From the NCBI RefSeq assembly GCF_029892285.1, contig NZ_JARXVM010000026.1:1-59249 (forward strand): a stretch of DNA of 59,249 nucleotides, in the 5' to 3' direction. Made by a program: the position numbers and the translations under genes. This DNA is from Rhizobium sp. SG_E_25_P2. GTDB lineage: Bacteria; Pseudomonadota; Alphaproteobacteria; Rhizobiales; Rhizobiaceae. The stretch's first letter is position 1; each line of letters begins with the position of its first letter. The notes beneath the pieces are model-generated. The model was not told the DNA's origin. It saw only the letters and a list, made by a program, of their open reading frames with translations, and searched no databases. This document shows, piece by piece, positions 1 through 10,406 of the stretch.

Positions 1-53
1 TCTCGAGAGCCGTTTGTTCGGGAGCGGGTTTCTTCAACATGTCCCAGTGAATC

Positions 54-83
54 ACAAACCCCTGGATGTGGCCAGGGGTTTGT
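54..83. terminator. 12-bp perfect hairpin at window start
   Basis: A perfect 12-bp inverted repeat (54-65 with 72-83, 6-nt loop) lies just before a second terminator hairpin. It has no T-run of its own. It could be a pause or processing hairpin at the 3' end of a gene lying left of the window. Bases 1-50 are too short to assign a coding frame. Confidence 0.45.
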
Positions 84-93
84 CAGCAGTCTG

Positions 94-119
94 AAAGCCG
101 CCCGAGAGGGCGGCTTTTT
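94..119 (+). terminator. Rho-independent terminator
   Basis: A 10-bp stem (94-103 with 108-117) closes a GAGA tetraloop and runs into T-rich sequence on the plus strand. It would end a plus-strand transcript entering from the left. Its position just past the cysQ stop suggests it also helps end the convergent cys operon. Confidence 0.75.
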
Positions 120-136
120 AAATGATTTCAGTTGTT

Positions 137-922
137 TCAGGCCTTGCGGCCCCAGGCGATGAAATGGCCGTTGGCGAAATCGCTGTCGAAAGCCTGTTTG
201 GTTTTGCCATAGCGGAAAGGCGCGCCGTCGATATCGAGCGTGATGCCGCCAGCGGCGCGCAGCACGGCGTCGCCGGCCGCAGTGTCCCATTCCATGGTGC
301 GACCGAAGCGCGGATAGACGTCGGCCTCGCCTTCGGCGAGCAGACAGAATTTGAGCGACGAGCCTACCGATGTCGTCGACGCCACGCCCGTTTCCGCCAG
401 AAACGCTTCTGTTTCCGGCGAGTTGTGCGACCGGCTGGCCACAGCGGTCAAATCGCTCGAGCGGACGCGGCAGGCGATCTTCTCACGACCGGTGATCGTC
501 ACCTGCTCGGAAATGGAGAGCTTGCTCGCTTCATTGGCCGCGCCCGTATAGGCGACGCCTTTGGCCGGCGCGTAGACGATGCCCACGGTGGGACTGCCGT
601 TTTCGATCAGCGCGATGTTCACCGTGAAATCGTCGCGGCGGTTGATGAATTCCTTCGTACCGTCGAGCGGATCGACGAGAAAGAAGCTGCGCCCTTCGAC
701 ATTCGGTATCTGGCCTGCGGCCGCGGCTTCTTCCGCCACGACCGGGATATCCGGAAAAGCGTTGGCGAGACCGGCAAGGATGATGGCTTCAGCACGCTCG
801 TCCGCTTCGGTGACAGGCGAACTGTCAGTCTTGTACGCAACACTCGGACCCGCCTTGTACACGTCGAGAATGGCGCGTCCGGCCTCCAGTGCGATTGTTT
901 CAAGGATCTGTAGCATAGTCAC
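137..922 (-). CDS. cysQ: 3'(2'),5'-bisphosphate nucleotidase CysQ
   Basis: Hydrolyses 3'-phosphoadenosine 5'-phosphate (PAP) to AMP, clearing the by-product of PAPS-dependent sulfate use. It is an inositol-monophosphatase fold protein of 261 aa. The metal-binding signature DPLDGTKEF is at residues 84-92, preceded by an AEE metal site near 63-65 and followed by the C-terminal WDTAAGDA motif. It is the last gene of the cysD-cysNC-cysQ operon. Its GTG start at 922 overlaps the cysNC stop by 4 bp (GTGA). An in-frame ATG two codons later (916) is an alternative, and neither has a strong ribosome site. Confidence 0.93.
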   Translation of the reverse strand: MTMLQILETIALEAGRAILDVYKAGPSVAYKTDSSPVTEADERAEAIILAGLANAFPDIPVVAEEAAAAGQIPNVEGRSFFLVDPLDGTKEFINRRDDFTVNIALIENGSPTVGIVYAPAKGVAYTGAANEASKLSISEQVTITGREKIACRVRSSDLTAVASRSHNSPETEAFLAETGVASTTSVGSSLKFCLLAEGEADVYPRFGRTMEWDTAAGDAVLRAAGGITLDIDGAPFRYGKTKQAFDSDFANGHFIAWGRKA

Positions 923-2811
923 CGCTTGTTCAGGAATGCTTCGATTTGCAATGCAAGTTCGGCGGGTTCGTGACCCAGCGTATGCAGATGCACTTCCGGA
1001 TTCATCGGCGGCTCGTAATCAGAGGTGATGCCGGTGAAGTTGGAAATCTCGCCCGACTGAGCCTTTTTATAAAGACCCTTGGGATCGCGACGCATGCATT
1101 CTTCAAGCGGCGTGTCGATGAACACTTCGATAAATTCACCCGTGGCGAACAGATCGCGCGCCATCTGTCGTTCCGACCGGAACGGCGAGATGAAGGACAC
1201 GATCACGATAAGGCCCGCATCGGTCATCAGCTTCGCCACTTCCGAGACACGGCGAATGTTTTCGACGCGGTCGTCATCGGTGAAACCGAGGTCACGGTTC
1301 AGGCCGTGGCGGATATTGTCGCCGTCCAGCATGAACGTATGTTTGCCCTGGGCATGCAGGAGCTTTTCGAGCGTGTTGGCGATGGTCGACTTGCCCGAGC
1401 CGGAATAACCGGTGAACCAGATGGCCGCCGGCTTCTGGCTCTTGATTTCCGCGCGCGCCTCCTTGTTCACGTCGGTCGCCTGCCAGTGTACATTCGAGGC
1501 GCGGCGAAGCGCGTGGTCGATCATGCCTGCGCCGACCGTGGAATTGGTGAAGCGGTCGATCAGCACGAAATTGCCGGTGACGCGGTTGGTCTTGTAGGGG
1601 TCGAACGCAATCGGCGCTTGCGTGGAGATATTGCAGGAGCCGACCTCGTTCATATTGAGATGCTTGGCGGCTTCATGCGCAAAGGTGTTGATGTTCACCT
1701 GGTGCTTGAGGGTCGTGATCGTGGCGCTAACGCTATCGACCTCGGTGCGCAGGATGTAGCTGCGGCCCGGAATCATCGGCTGGGCGTCGAACCAGATGAC
1801 ATGCGCTTGAAACTGGTCGGCGACCTGAGGGCGATTGGACGGGTCCACCAGCATGTCGCCACGGGAGATGTCGATCTGGTCTTCGAGAACGATCGTGACA
1901 GCCTGGCCTTCGACGGCGGTCTCCAGATTGCCGTCCTGGGTGATGATCTCCTTGATCGTCGATTCCTGGCCGGATTTGGCGACTGTGATCTTGTCTCCGG
2001 GCGCGACGCGACCCGAAGCGACCTGACCGGCAAAGCCGCGGAAGTCGAGATTCGGACGCACCACATGCTGCACCGGAAAGCGGAAAGCCTTGTTGACGCC
2101 GTCGTCTTCGATGGCGACGGTCTCAAGATGCTCAAGCAGGGCAGGGCCCTGATACCAAGGCATCTTGGCCGACTTGGTGGTGACATTGTCGCCATAACGC
2201 GCGGACATCGGGATCGGCTGGATCGACTTGAAGCCGAGATTGGCGGCGAACGACATATAGTCCGCCACGATCTTGTCGAAGACCTCCTGGGAATGATCCA
2301 TCAGGTCGATCTTGTTGACGGCGAGCACGATGTTTCGGATGCCGAGCAGCGAGGCGATGAAAGAGTGACGGCGTGTCTGGCGCAGGATGCCCTGGCGCGA
2401 ATCCACCAGCACGATGGCGAGATCGGCGGTCGAAGCGCCGGTGGCCATGTTGCGGGTGTATTGTTCATGGCCGGGCGTGTCGGCGACGATGAACTTGCGC
2501 TTGTCGGTGGCGAAAAAGCGATAGGCGACGTCGATGGTGATGCCCTGCTCGCGCTCGGCCTCAAGGCCGTCGACCAGCAGCGCGAAATCAATGTTGTCGC
2601 CGTCGGTGCCATGCTTGACGCTGTCGCGCTCGAGTGTGGCGAGCTGGTCTTCGAAGATCAGCTTGGTGTCGTACAGCAGACGACCGATCAGCGTGGATTT
2701 ACCGTCATCCACCGAGCCGCAGGTCAGGAAGCGCAGCAGGGACTTCTTTTCCTGTTCGCGCAGATATTCGATCATGTCGCCGGAAACGTCGGCCGGGTTC
2801 ACAACAGTCAT
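919..2811 (-). CDS. cysNC: Bifunctional sulfate adenylyltransferase subunit 1 / adenylylsulfate kinase (CysN-CysC, NodQ type)
   Basis: The N-terminal ~430 residues are the GTPase subunit of ATP sulfurylase, with G1 (SVDDGKST), G3 (DTPGHEQ) and G4 (NKID) motifs of the EF-Tu-like family. From about residue 465 an APS kinase domain follows, with its own P-loop GYSGSGKST. Together with CysD it makes APS and then phosphorylates it to PAPS. The fused arrangement is the one called NodQ or CysNC in rhizobia. Its ATG shares one base with the cysD stop, so translation is coupled. At 630 aa it has the usual length of the fusion. Confidence 0.95.
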   Translation of the reverse strand: MTVVNPADVSGDMIEYLREQEKKSLLRFLTCGSVDDGKSTLIGRLLYDTKLIFEDQLATLERDSVKHGTDGDNIDFALLVDGLEAEREQGITIDVAYRFFATDKRKFIVADTPGHEQYTRNMATGASTADLAIVLVDSRQGILRQTRRHSFIASLLGIRNIVLAVNKIDLMDHSQEVFDKIVADYMSFAANLGFKSIQPIPMSARYGDNVTTKSAKMPWYQGPALLEHLETVAIEDDGVNKAFRFPVQHVVRPNLDFRGFAGQVASGRVAPGDKITVAKSGQESTIKEIITQDGNLETAVEGQAVTIVLEDQIDISRGDMLVDPSNRPQVADQFQAHVIWFDAQPMIPGRSYILRTEVDSVSATITTLKHQVNINTFAHEAAKHLNMNEVGSCNISTQAPIAFDPYKTNRVTGNFVLIDRFTNSTVGAGMIDHALRRASNVHWQATDVNKEARAEIKSQKPAAIWFTGYSGSGKSTIANTLEKLLHAQGKHTFMLDGDNIRHGLNRDLGFTDDDRVENIRRVSEVAKLMTDAGLIVIVSFISPFRSERQMARDLFATGEFIEVFIDTPLEECMRRDPKGLYKKAQSGEISNFTGITSDYEPPMNPEVHLHTLGHEPAELALQIEAFLNKR

Positions 2812-3710
2812 CAGAAATAACCCTCGCGCTTCTTCTTTTCCATCGAGCCGGCTTCATCCTTGTCAATCAGGCGACCCTGACGTTCGGAGGTGCGCGCCGT
2901 CAGCATTTCGCGGACGATGTCCTGGAGGTTGGCGGCGTCGGAGTCGATCGCGCCGGTCAGCGGATAACAGCCGAGCGTCCGGAAGCGGACGAGGCGATCT
3001 TCCACCACGTCATCGGGGCCGATCGGCATGCGCTCGTCGTCCACCATGATCAACATGCCGTCGCGCTCCACCACCGGGCGCTTGGCCGCGTAATAAAGCG
3101 GCACGATCGGAATGTTTTCCTTCATGATATACTGCCAGATGTCGAGTTCGGTCCAGTTCGACAGCGGAAAGACGCGGATGGATTCGCCTGCGCCAACGCG
3201 GGTATTGTAGGTCTTCCACATTTCCGGGCGTTGGTTCTTCGGGTCCCAGGTGTGCTGAGCGTTGCGGAAGGAGAAGATTCGCTCCTTGGCGCGCGACTTT
3301 TCCTCGTCGCGACGCGCGCCGCCAAAGGCGGCGTCGAAGCCGTATTTGTCGAGCGCCTGGCGCAGGGCCACGGTCTTCATCAAATGCGTGTGGGTGTTGG
3401 AGCCATGCGTGAAAGGCCCGACGCCCTGATCGACGCCGTCCTGATTGACGTGAACCAGGAGATCGATGCCGAGATCCTTGGCCATCTTGTCGCGAAACGC
3501 CGTCATCTCCTTGAATTTCCAGGTCGTATCGACATGAAGGAAGGGGAAGGGCGGTTTGGCGGGATAAAAGGCCTTCATCGCCAGATGCAGCATCACCGAT
3601 GAATCCTTGCCGATCGAATACAGCATCACCGGATTGGAAAAGGTGGCCGCCACCTCACGGAAGATATGGATGGATTCAGCTTCGAGACGCTGAAGATGGG
3701 TGAGTGACAT
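2811..3710 (-). CDS. cysD: Sulfate adenylyltransferase subunit 2 CysD
   Basis: Catalytic subunit of ATP sulfurylase (ATP + sulfate to APS), a PAPS-reductase-like adenosine-nucleotide alpha hydrolase. The [12 protein letters not shown] pyrophosphate loop, the [15 protein letters not shown] segment and the [10 protein letters not shown] motif are all visible. I chose the ATG at 3710 (299 aa, the family length). The frame is open further upstream to 3779, but that stretch is a basic, low-complexity extension untypical of CysD. First gene of the cysD-cysNC-cysQ operon. Confidence 0.94.
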   Translation of the reverse strand: MSLTHLQRLEAESIHIFREVAATFSNPVMLYSIGKDSSVMLHLAMKAFYPAKPPFPFLHVDTTWKFKEMTAFRDKMAKDLGIDLLVHVNQDGVDQGVGPFTHGSNTHTHLMKTVALRQALDKYGFDAAFGGARRDEEKSRAKERIFSFRNAQHTWDPKNQRPEMWKTYNTRVGAGESIRVFPLSNWTELDIWQYIMKENIPIVPLYYAAKRPVVERDGMLIMVDDERMPIGPDDVVEDRLVRFRTLGCYPLTGAIDSDAANLQDIVREMLTARTSERQGRLIDKDEAGSMEKKKREGYF

Positions 3711-4021
3711 GCGCTTGGTCGCTCCGCTCTTGGTCTTTTGAGTTTGAGAGCGTTTATTGACTTTGGCCGGCCAAGGCAACCGCTAATAACCGGCTTGCCC
3801 TTTCAAAACTGGAGGAGTTGCAGGGGTTGTGAATTGTTGCAACAGCATGACGCCTCTCCCCGGAGCCGATCACGGAAACGTCCGGAATGCGCCAGACGAC
3901 GTCGACATGTCTTAAAACGCCGTGATTATGTCCGTCCCGGTATAGAGTTTTTCGCTGCGGCGCGGCATTGTAAGGTCACCACGGCGCAGGCTGCCTGCGC
4001 CCGCATCCAGGACGGATTTGC
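3711..4021. other. Divergent intergenic region between cysD and soxB
   Basis: About 310 bp lie between the two divergent starts. This region must carry the promoters of both the cys operon and the sox operon. I see no clear palindrome or riboswitch-like structure in it. An AGGACGG sequence near 4009 probably serves as the soxB ribosome site. Confidence 0.4.
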
Positions 4022-5272
4022 ATGCGATTTTCTGCTCTATCGATCTTTCGCGAAGCCCTGAAGAAAAACACCGGCTGGGCGCCTGTCTGGCGTCAGCCGG
4101 AGCCCAAGCGTCATTACGATGTCATCATCGTCGGTGGCGGCGGGCACGGGCTCGCCACCGCTTTTTACCTCGCCAAGGAATTCGGCGTCACCAATGTGGC
4201 GGTGCTGGAGAAGTCCTGGCTGGGCTCGGGCAATATCGGCCGTAACACCACGATTATCCGCTCCAACTACATGTTGCCCGGCAACGAGCCGTTCTATGAG
4301 CTGTCCATGAAGCTCTGGGAAGGAATGGAGCAGGATTTCAACTATAACGCCATGGTGTCGCAGCGCGGCGTGCTCAATCTCTTCCATACCGACGGCCAGC
4401 GCGACGCCTATGCGCGACGCGGCAACGCCATGCATCTTGAAGGGGCGGGAGGCGAGCTTCTTGATCGCGAGCAGGTGCGGCAATTCGCGCCCTATCTCAA
4501 TTTCGATCATCACCGTTTCCCGATCCTCGGCGGTCTATTCCAGCGTCGCGGCGGCACAGCCCGGCATGACGCCGTCGCCTGGGGCTATGCGCGCGGCGCC
4601 GACATGCGCGGCGTCGACCTGATCCAGAATTGTGAAGTCACCGGCATCACCCGCGAAAACGGCATGATCACCGGCGTCGAGACCAGTCGCGGCTTTATCG
4701 GCTGCAACAAGCTCGCGCTCGCCACCGCCGGTCATTCCACCGTCACCGCCTCGATGGCCGGTTTGCGCCTGCCGATCGAAAGCCATGTGCTGCAGGCCTT
4801 TGTCAGCGAAGGGCTCAAGCCGGTGGTCGACAGCGTCATCACCTTTGGTATGGGACACTTCTATGTGTCGCAGTCCGACAAGGGCGGGCTGGTGTTCGGC
4901 GGCGATATCGACGGCTTCAATTCCTATGCGCGGCGCGGCGGACTCGCCACCATCGAGCATGTGTTCGAGATCGGCGTCTCGATGATCCCTGGCCTCTCTC
5001 GCTCCAAGGTGCTGCGCACCTGGGGCGGGGTGATGGATATGAGCATGGATGGCTCGCCGATCATCGACAAGACGCCAGTCCCCAATCTCTATCTGAATAC
5101 CGGATGGAATTACGGGGGCTTCAAGGCGACGCCGGCTTCGGGTTTCACCTTCGCCCATCTCATCGCCAAGAACGAGCCGCATGCCGTGACGCGCGAAATG
5201 CGCCTCGACCGCTTCGAGCGCGGCTATCACATCGACGAGGGCGGCAAAGGTCCTCAACCGAACCTGCATTAA
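4022..5272 (+). CDS. soxB: Sarcosine oxidase subunit beta SoxB
   Basis: Flavoprotein subunit of heterotetrameric sarcosine oxidase, which oxidatively demethylates sarcosine to glycine with transfer of the C1 unit to tetrahydrofolate. The 416-aa protein has the DAO-type dinucleotide fold with VIIVGGGGHGLATAF near residue 37. The NIGRNTTIIRSNY segment that follows is typical of SoxB, which carries covalent FMN and non-covalent FAD. First gene of soxB-soxD-soxA-soxG with the canonical order, so the complex assignment is secure. Confidence 0.95.
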   Translation: MRFSALSIFREALKKNTGWAPVWRQPEPKRHYDVIIVGGGGHGLATAFYLAKEFGVTNVAVLEKSWLGSGNIGRNTTIIRSNYMLPGNEPFYELSMKLWEGMEQDFNYNAMVSQRGVLNLFHTDGQRDAYARRGNAMHLEGAGGELLDREQVRQFAPYLNFDHHRFPILGGLFQRRGGTARHDAVAWGYARGADMRGVDLIQNCEVTGITRENGMITGVETSRGFIGCNKLALATAGHSTVTASMAGLRLPIESHVLQAFVSEGLKPVVDSVITFGMGHFYVSQSDKGGLVFGGDIDGFNSYARRGGLATIEHVFEIGVSMIPGLSRSKVLRTWGGVMDMSMDGSPIIDKTPVPNLYLNTGWNYGGFKATPASGFTFAHLIAKNEPHAVTREMRLDRFERGYHIDEGGKGPQPNLH

Positions 5273-5284
5273 GAGCGCATCTCC

Positions 5285-5563
5285 ATGGCAAGCCTCATCA
5301 CCTGCCCGCATTGCGGGGTCCGACCCAAGGAAGAATTCACCATCAAGGGCGACGCCGCCCCGGTTCGCCCGGCAGCGAGCGCGTCCGACAAGGAATGGCA
5401 TGACTATGTCTATCTGCGCGACAATCCGATGGGCCGCTATCGCGAACTCTGGCACCATCTCAACGGTTGCCGCCGCTTCCTCGTCGTGGAGCGCGACACC
5501 GTGAGCCATGAGGTCTACACAGTTCAGGACGCCGCGGCGTTTCGTCAGGGAGGCGCCGAATGA
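5285..5563 (+). CDS. soxD: Sarcosine oxidase subunit delta SoxD
   Basis: Small (92 aa) zinc-binding subunit of heterotetrameric sarcosine oxidase. The N-terminal CPHCG pair and the later HHLNGC segment correspond to the three-Cys/one-His zinc site known for this subunit. It begins 12 bp after soxB and its stop overlaps the soxA start by 4 bp (ATGA), consistent with coupled synthesis of the complex. Confidence 0.94.
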   Translation: MASLITCPHCGVRPKEEFTIKGDAAPVRPAASASDKEWHDYVYLRDNPMGRYRELWHHLNGCRRFLVVERDTVSHEVYTVQDAAAFRQGGAE

Positions 5564-8520
5564 CCGCTTATCGTCTCTCCTCCGGGGGGCTCGTCGATCG
5601 CTCTAAATCCGTCGGCTTTCGCTTCGATGGCGTGGCCTATAAGGGCTTTGAAGGCGATACGATCGCCTCGGCCATGATGGCCAATGACCAATTGCTGCTT
5701 GCCCGCAGCTTCAAATATCACCGTCCACGCGGCGTGGTGACGGCGGGCGTGTCCGAACCGAATGCGCTGGTGACCATCGGCGAGGGCGGGCGAATGGAGC
5801 CCAATGTCCGCGCCACCGTCGCTGAGCTTTACGAAGGCCTGTCCGCTGTCAGCCAGAACCGCTGGCCGTCGCTGAAATTCGACGTGGGCAGCGTCAATTC
5901 TCTGCTCTCGCCCTTCCTGTCGGCCGGCTTCTACTACAAGACCTTCATGTGGCCGAAGAGCTTCTGGGAAAAGGTCTATGAGCCTTTTATCCGCAAGGCC
6001 GCCGGCCTCGGCAAATTGTCGATCGGAGAACGTGACCCTGATAGCTACGAGAAGAGCTGGGCCTTCTGCGACCTGTTGGTGATCGGCGCGGGACCGACGG
6101 GCCTGATGGCGGCGCTGGCCGCCGGTCGCGCCGGTCTGAAGGTTTTGATCGCTGACGAAGGCGCCCGTCTGGGCGGCTCGCTTCTCGCGTCGCGCCAATC
6201 CATCGGCGGCGAAAGCGCTGGTGATTACGCCCAGACGGTGGCGGCTGAGCTCGCCAATATGCCGAATGTGACCGTTCTGCCGCGCGCCACCGTGTTCGGC
6301 TGGTTCGACGATATGGTGTTCGGCGCGGTCGAGCGGGTGCAGAAGCACGTCGCCCAGCCGCATGCCGACCGCGCCGTCGAACGCGTCTGGCGCATTGCGG
6401 CCAAGCGCGCGGTGCTCGCCTCGGGCGCCGAAGAGCGGCCGCTGGTGTTCGGCGGCAATGATCTGCCGGGCGTCATGACGGCGTCGGCTATGCGCACTTA
6501 CGCCAACCGCTACGGCGTGGCTGCCGGCCGCAAGGTCGCGGTCTTCGCCAATGGCGCTTCGGGCTATGAAACCGCGCGCGATCTGGCCGACAAGGGCGTG
6601 GAAATCGCCGCCATCATCGACAGCCGCGTCGGCGCCGCCGACATTGCCCCGGCAGGCGCCCGCGTCATCGCCGGCGCGCAGGTGGTCGACACCGAAGGCA
6701 AGCTTCGCATCAAGGGCGCGACGGTGGAGCGCTCCGGTTATGTCGAATCCATCGCCTGCGACGCGTTGGCCATGTCTGGCGGCTGGAGCCCGATCATTCA
6801 TCTGATGTGCCATCGCGGCCAGCGGCCGGTCTGGTCGGAAGAGAAGGCGGCGTTTCTTGCGCCGTCGCTCGTGGAGCCCTTCTTCGCGGCTGGCGGCGCA
6901 TTGGCTCTCGAAGGCCTCGGAGCCTGCCTCGCCGACGGCTGGAAAGCCGGAGCCGAAGCGGCCGCCGCATTCGGGTTGTCCGCTCCCGCCTATGCGCAGC
7001 CCGATGTCGAGGGCGAGACGGGAGAAGGCTTCACACCGCTCTGGTATGTGACCGGATCCAAGTCCAAGGCTTTCGTTGATTTCCAGAACGACGTGCATGT
7101 CGCTGATCTCGGCCTGGCGCTGCGCGAAGGCTATGGCCATGTCGAGCACGCCAAACGCTATACGACCAACGGCATGGCCACCGATCAGGGCAAGCTGTCG
7201 GGCGTCAACGCCGCCGCCATCATTGCCGGCATGCAGGGGGTGACGCCTGCCCAGACGGGCACGACGACCTTCCGGCCGTTCTACACTCCGGTGACCTTCG
7301 GGGCGCTTGCGGGCGCGGCGCGCTTCGAGCACGCCCAGCCGATCCGCACCTCGCCCTTGCATGGCTGGGCCAAGAAGAACGGCGCTAAGTTGGTCGAGGC
7401 TGGCCTCTGGTATCGCTCCGCCTGGTTCCCGCGCGAAGGTGAAACGAGCTGGCGGCAGAGCTGCGACCGCGAAGTCACGACCGTGCGCGAAAAAGCTGGC
7501 GTCTGCGACGTCTCCACCCTCGGCAAGATCGAGGTGATGGGTCCAGATGCGGCGGAATTCCTCAACCGCATCTATTCCAACGCCATGCTGAAGCTGCCGG
7601 TCGGCAAGGCGCGCTACGGCATCATGTTGCGCGAAGACGGCATGGTCTATGACGACGGCACCGTCAGCCGTTTTGGAGAGAACCACTTCTTCATCACCAC
7701 CACCACCGCTTATGCCGGCGAGGTGCTGACGCATATGGAGTTCTTCCACCAGACGGTCTGGCCGGAGCTCGACGTCCGCTTCGTGACGGTCACCGACCAA
7801 TGGGCGCAGATGTCTGTGGTCGGGCCGAAATCCCGCGAGATCCTGCAGGAACTGATCGTCGACGATCTGTCGGATGCAGCCTTCCCCTTCATGACCGCGC
7901 GCATGGTCAAGATGGTCGATGGCCCCGAGGCGCGGCTCTACCGCATCTCCTTTTCGGGCGAACTCGCCTATGAACTGGGCGTGCCAGCCGGTTACGGCGA
8001 GGCGGTCGCCGACGCAGTCATGGCGGCCGGCGCCAAGCACGGCATCTGCGCCTATGGCGTGGAGGCGCTCAATGTCATGCGCATCGAGAAGGGCCATGTC
8101 ACCCATGCCGAACTCGATGGCCGCGTAACGGCTGATGATGTCGGCCTGGGCAAGCTCGTCTCGGCGCAGAAGCCCGATTTCGTCGGCAAGCGCCTGCTCG
8201 ATCGCTACGGCATGAAGGCGGCGGACCGCCACCAGCTGGTCGGTCTCATGCCGGTCGATCCCAAGGTCGAGTTCAAGTCGGGCGCCCATATCCTGAAGGT
8301 TGGCGCAACGCCGTCGACGGTCGCCGATCAGGGCTGGGTGTCGTCGGTCTGCTATTCGCCGGCGCTCGGCCATATGATTGGGCTCGCCTTCGTCAAATCC
8401 GGACGGGAACGGATGGGCGAGAAAGTCGTGGTCTGGGACAAGCTCCGCGGTCAGGAGACCGAGGCGGTGATCAGCTCGACCGTCTTCTTCGATCCTGAAA
8501 ACAAGAAACTGCACGCCTGA
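5560..8520 (+). CDS. soxA: Sarcosine oxidase subunit alpha SoxA
   Basis: Large subunit (986 aa) of heterotetrameric sarcosine oxidase. Residues ~1-100 form the ferredoxin-like segment typical of the subunit. A nucleotide-binding fold with LVIGAGPTGLMAALAAG follows near residue 173. The C-terminal ~380 residues are a GcvT-like folate-binding domain (from about DVSTLGKIEVMGPDAAEFL) that accepts the formaldehyde unit. The length matches the family, and the gene lies between soxD and soxG with 4-bp and 10-bp junctions. Confidence 0.95.
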   Translation: MTAYRLSSGGLVDRSKSVGFRFDGVAYKGFEGDTIASAMMANDQLLLARSFKYHRPRGVVTAGVSEPNALVTIGEGGRMEPNVRATVAELYEGLSAVSQNRWPSLKFDVGSVNSLLSPFLSAGFYYKTFMWPKSFWEKVYEPFIRKAAGLGKLSIGERDPDSYEKSWAFCDLLVIGAGPTGLMAALAAGRAGLKVLIADEGARLGGSLLASRQSIGGESAGDYAQTVAAELANMPNVTVLPRATVFGWFDDMVFGAVERVQKHVAQPHADRAVERVWRIAAKRAVLASGAEERPLVFGGNDLPGVMTASAMRTYANRYGVAAGRKVAVFANGASGYETARDLADKGVEIAAIIDSRVGAADIAPAGARVIAGAQVVDTEGKLRIKGATVERSGYVESIACDALAMSGGWSPIIHLMCHRGQRPVWSEEKAAFLAPSLVEPFFAAGGALALEGLGACLADGWKAGAEAAAAFGLSAPAYAQPDVEGETGEGFTPLWYVTGSKSKAFVDFQNDVHVADLGLALREGYGHVEHAKRYTTNGMATDQGKLSGVNAAAIIAGMQGVTPAQTGTTTFRPFYTPVTFGALAGAARFEHAQPIRTSPLHGWAKKNGAKLVEAGLWYRSAWFPREGETSWRQSCDREVTTVREKAGVCDVSTLGKIEVMGPDAAEFLNRIYSNAMLKLPVGKARYGIMLREDGMVYDDGTVSRFGENHFFITTTTAYAGEVLTHMEFFHQTVWPELDVRFVTVTDQWAQMSVVGPKSREILQELIVDDLSDAAFPFMTARMVKMVDGPEARLYRISFSGELAYELGVPAGYGEAVADAVMAAGAKHGICAYGVEALNVMRIEKGHVTHAELDGRVTADDVGLGKLVSAQKPDFVGKRLLDRYGMKAADRHQLVGLMPVDPKVEFKSGAHILKVGATPSTVADQGWVSSVCYSPALGHMIGLAFVKSGRERMGEKVVVWDKLRGQETEAVISSTVFFDPENKKLHA

Positions 8521-8530
8521 GGAGGATCTC

Positions 8531-9058
8531 ATGACCTATCAATATCGTCATCCCCTGTCCGACGGCGCCGTGCATGGCATCGAGATGCCGAACGCCAATC
8601 ATCTGGAGCTGGTCGAAGCCTGCGGCGTCTTCTCCGTCCTCGCCTTCAAGGGGCAGGCGGATGCGGTGGAAGCCGCATTGAATGCGCTCTCCGGCGTCAG
8701 CCTCCGCAAGGTCGGACCGGGTGAGTGGCTGGTGGTGACGGCGGAGCGTGGGACCGGTCTCGGCGACATCGCCGGCGCGATGGTTGTGGACCAGAGCCAT
8801 GGCCGCTCGCTTTTCCGGCTCAAGGGCCCGCAAGCGGTGCGCATTCTGATGAAGGGCGTCGGCGTCGATCTGCCGGGCGGCTTCCCGATCGGTACATCGG
8901 CGATGATGGCGTTCCAGCACCTGACGGTCAATCTAGCCCGCACCGGCGATGACGCCTTCGAGCTGATCGTGCTGCGCAGCTTCGCCGAAAGTCTCCATCA
9001 TGATCTCAGACTCGCGGGCCGGGAGTTCTCGCTGTCCTTTGCCGTCGCCGATCGCTGA
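8531..9058 (+). CDS. soxG: Sarcosine oxidase subunit gamma SoxG
   Basis: 175-aa gamma subunit of heterotetrameric sarcosine oxidase. It resembles a truncated GcvT-like fold and has the typical phrases GPGEWLVV and DQSHGRSLFRLKGP. A GAGGATCTC ribosome site sits just before the ATG. Last gene of the operon, followed by a strong terminator. Confidence 0.9.
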   Translation: MTYQYRHPLSDGAVHGIEMPNANHLELVEACGVFSVLAFKGQADAVEAALNALSGVSLRKVGPGEWLVVTAERGTGLGDIAGAMVVDQSHGRSLFRLKGPQAVRILMKGVGVDLPGGFPIGTSAMMAFQHLTVNLARTGDDAFELIVLRSFAESLHHDLRLAGREFSLSFAVADR

Positions 9059-9079
9059 AAGAACCGGTTCAAAAAGAAA

Positions 9080-9112
9080 GGCCAGCGGAGAAGCGCCTCC
9101 GCTGGCCTTTTT
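9080..9112. terminator. Bidirectional rho-independent terminator between soxG and the MFS gene
   Basis: An 11-bp perfect stem (9080-9090 with 9097-9107) is followed by TTTTT on the plus strand. Reading the other way it is followed by TTTCTTTTT. It therefore serves both the sox operon and the convergent MFS gene. Confidence 0.9.
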
Positions 9113-9133
9113 CGTGTCCGCGCTCCAATGGGG

Positions 9134-10336
9134 TCAAGCGCCGGCTACGGCCAGGGCGCGGCGTTCGCCGAAGCTGGTCCAGGCGACCAGCGTGGCCAGG
9201 CAGGAGGCAAAAGCGACGGTTTCATAGAGCGGCATGGCCGTGCCGTCCGCAAGCGCTCCCACCAGGAACATGCCGAGCGCGCCGGCGCCGAAACCGAGGG
9301 CTCCCATCAGCGCCGCCGCCGTGCCGGCGATTGCGCCATGCGCTTCCATCGCCATGGTGTTGGTTGACGGCATGATGCCGCCCATGGACGCCACCAGCAC
9401 GAAGAACAGCGCGCAGACGACGGCGACATGATGAAGACCCATGGCCTGCGTCGCCACCAGTCCCACCGCAGCGGCCAGATTGATCAGCACAGACGCCTTG
9501 ACGATGGCGCGCGGGCCGAAGCGCTTGAGCAAACGCACTGAAATCTGGCTGCCGATGCCCAGGCCGATCGCATTGGCGGCGAAGGCGATGGAATAAGCCA
9601 GGGGCGACAGGCCGTAAATATTCATGAGCACGAAGGACGAGCCGCCAATATAGGCGAAAAAGCCGCCTTGTGAGAGCGCGAGCACGCCGGCATAGGGAAT
9701 GAAGGCGCGGCTTTTCAACAGCCGCAGATACCAGCTTACCGCCTGAGAGGGCTTGGACTGGGCCCGCAACTCCTTCATGCGCGTCTCCTTGAGCACGAAA
9801 ATGGTCAGGACGGCCGCCAGAACCGAAAAGCCTGCAAGCACGGCGAAGATCAGTCGCCAGCTGGCCGCCTGCAAGATAAGGCTGCCGACCAGCGGCGCGA
9901 GAATGGGCGCGAGCCCCATGACCATGACGACCACGCTCATCAGTTTGGCGGCTTCATGACCGGTATAGAGATCGCGGATGATCGCCGCGCAGATCACCAT
10001 GCCGATGGAGCCGCCCAGGCCCTGCACGAAACGCAGCGCGATCAGTTGCTCGTTGGTCTGTGCCAAGGCGCAGCCGATCGAGCCGATGAGGAAAATGGCC
10101 AGCGCCACGAAGATCACCGGCTTGCGTCCGACCCTGTCGGAGATGGGGCCGTAGAACATCTGGCCGATGGTGAAGCCCGAAAAAAAGCTCATCATCGTCA
10201 TTTGCAGGCTGGCGGTGGTGGAGCCGAGATCCGTCGCCATGGTCGGAAGAGCGCCGAGATACATGTCGGTGCCGAGTGGACCAAGCGCGCTGAGGGCGGC
10301 CAAGGCGAAGGCTATGGGGAGGGTTGCGGATTTCAT
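9134..10336 (-). CDS. Bcr/CflA-family MFS drug-resistance transporter
   Basis: A 400-aa, roughly 12-TM proton-driven exporter of the Bcr/CflA subfamily. The signature stretch GTDMYLGALP is near residue 20, and the loop 2-3 motif is GPISDRVGRKPV. The ATG at 10336 was chosen because AGGACG lies at ribosome-site distance. An upstream in-frame start would add eleven residues reading into the operator region. It is transcribed away from a TetR gene across two palindromic operators, so it is probably derepressed by its own substrate. The substrate cannot be read from the sequence. Confidence 0.88.
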   Translation of the reverse strand: MKSATLPIAFALAALSALGPLGTDMYLGALPTMATDLGSTTASLQMTMMSFFSGFTIGQMFYGPISDRVGRKPVIFVALAIFLIGSIGCALAQTNEQLIALRFVQGLGGSIGMVICAAIIRDLYTGHEAAKLMSVVVMVMGLAPILAPLVGSLILQAASWRLIFAVLAGFSVLAAVLTIFVLKETRMKELRAQSKPSQAVSWYLRLLKSRAFIPYAGVLALSQGGFFAYIGGSSFVLMNIYGLSPLAYSIAFAANAIGLGIGSQISVRLLKRFGPRAIVKASVLINLAAAVGLVATQAMGLHHVAVVCALFFVLVASMGGIMPSTNTMAMEAHGAIAGTAAALMGALGFGAGALGMFLVGALADGTAMPLYETVAFASCLATLVAWTSFGERRALAVAGA

Positions 10337-10377
10337 ATCATTCGTCCTGCGCCTTGAAGCGCTTGCCAATCTTTCCA

Positions 10378-10395
10378 GGAAACACTATCGTTTCC
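10378..10395. promoter_or_regulatory. TetR operator copy 1 (GGAAAC-N6-GTTTCC)
   Basis: Perfect inverted repeat with 6-bp arms and a 6-bp spacer (actatc). It lies in the 119-bp gap between the divergent MFS and TetR genes, closer to the MFS start. Confidence 0.75.
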
Positions 10396-10406
10396 TTATG
10401 CGGATA

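Noticed and set aside
5545-8532. Open frame of 995 codons on the minus strand opposite soxA, and similar long antisense frames (for example 946-2820 opposite cysNC and 11245-12702 opposite the dehydrogenase)
   Set aside because: They are codon-bias shadows of high-GC genes. Their translations are Arg/His/Asp-rich with no family motif, while the sense frames are clear enzymes.
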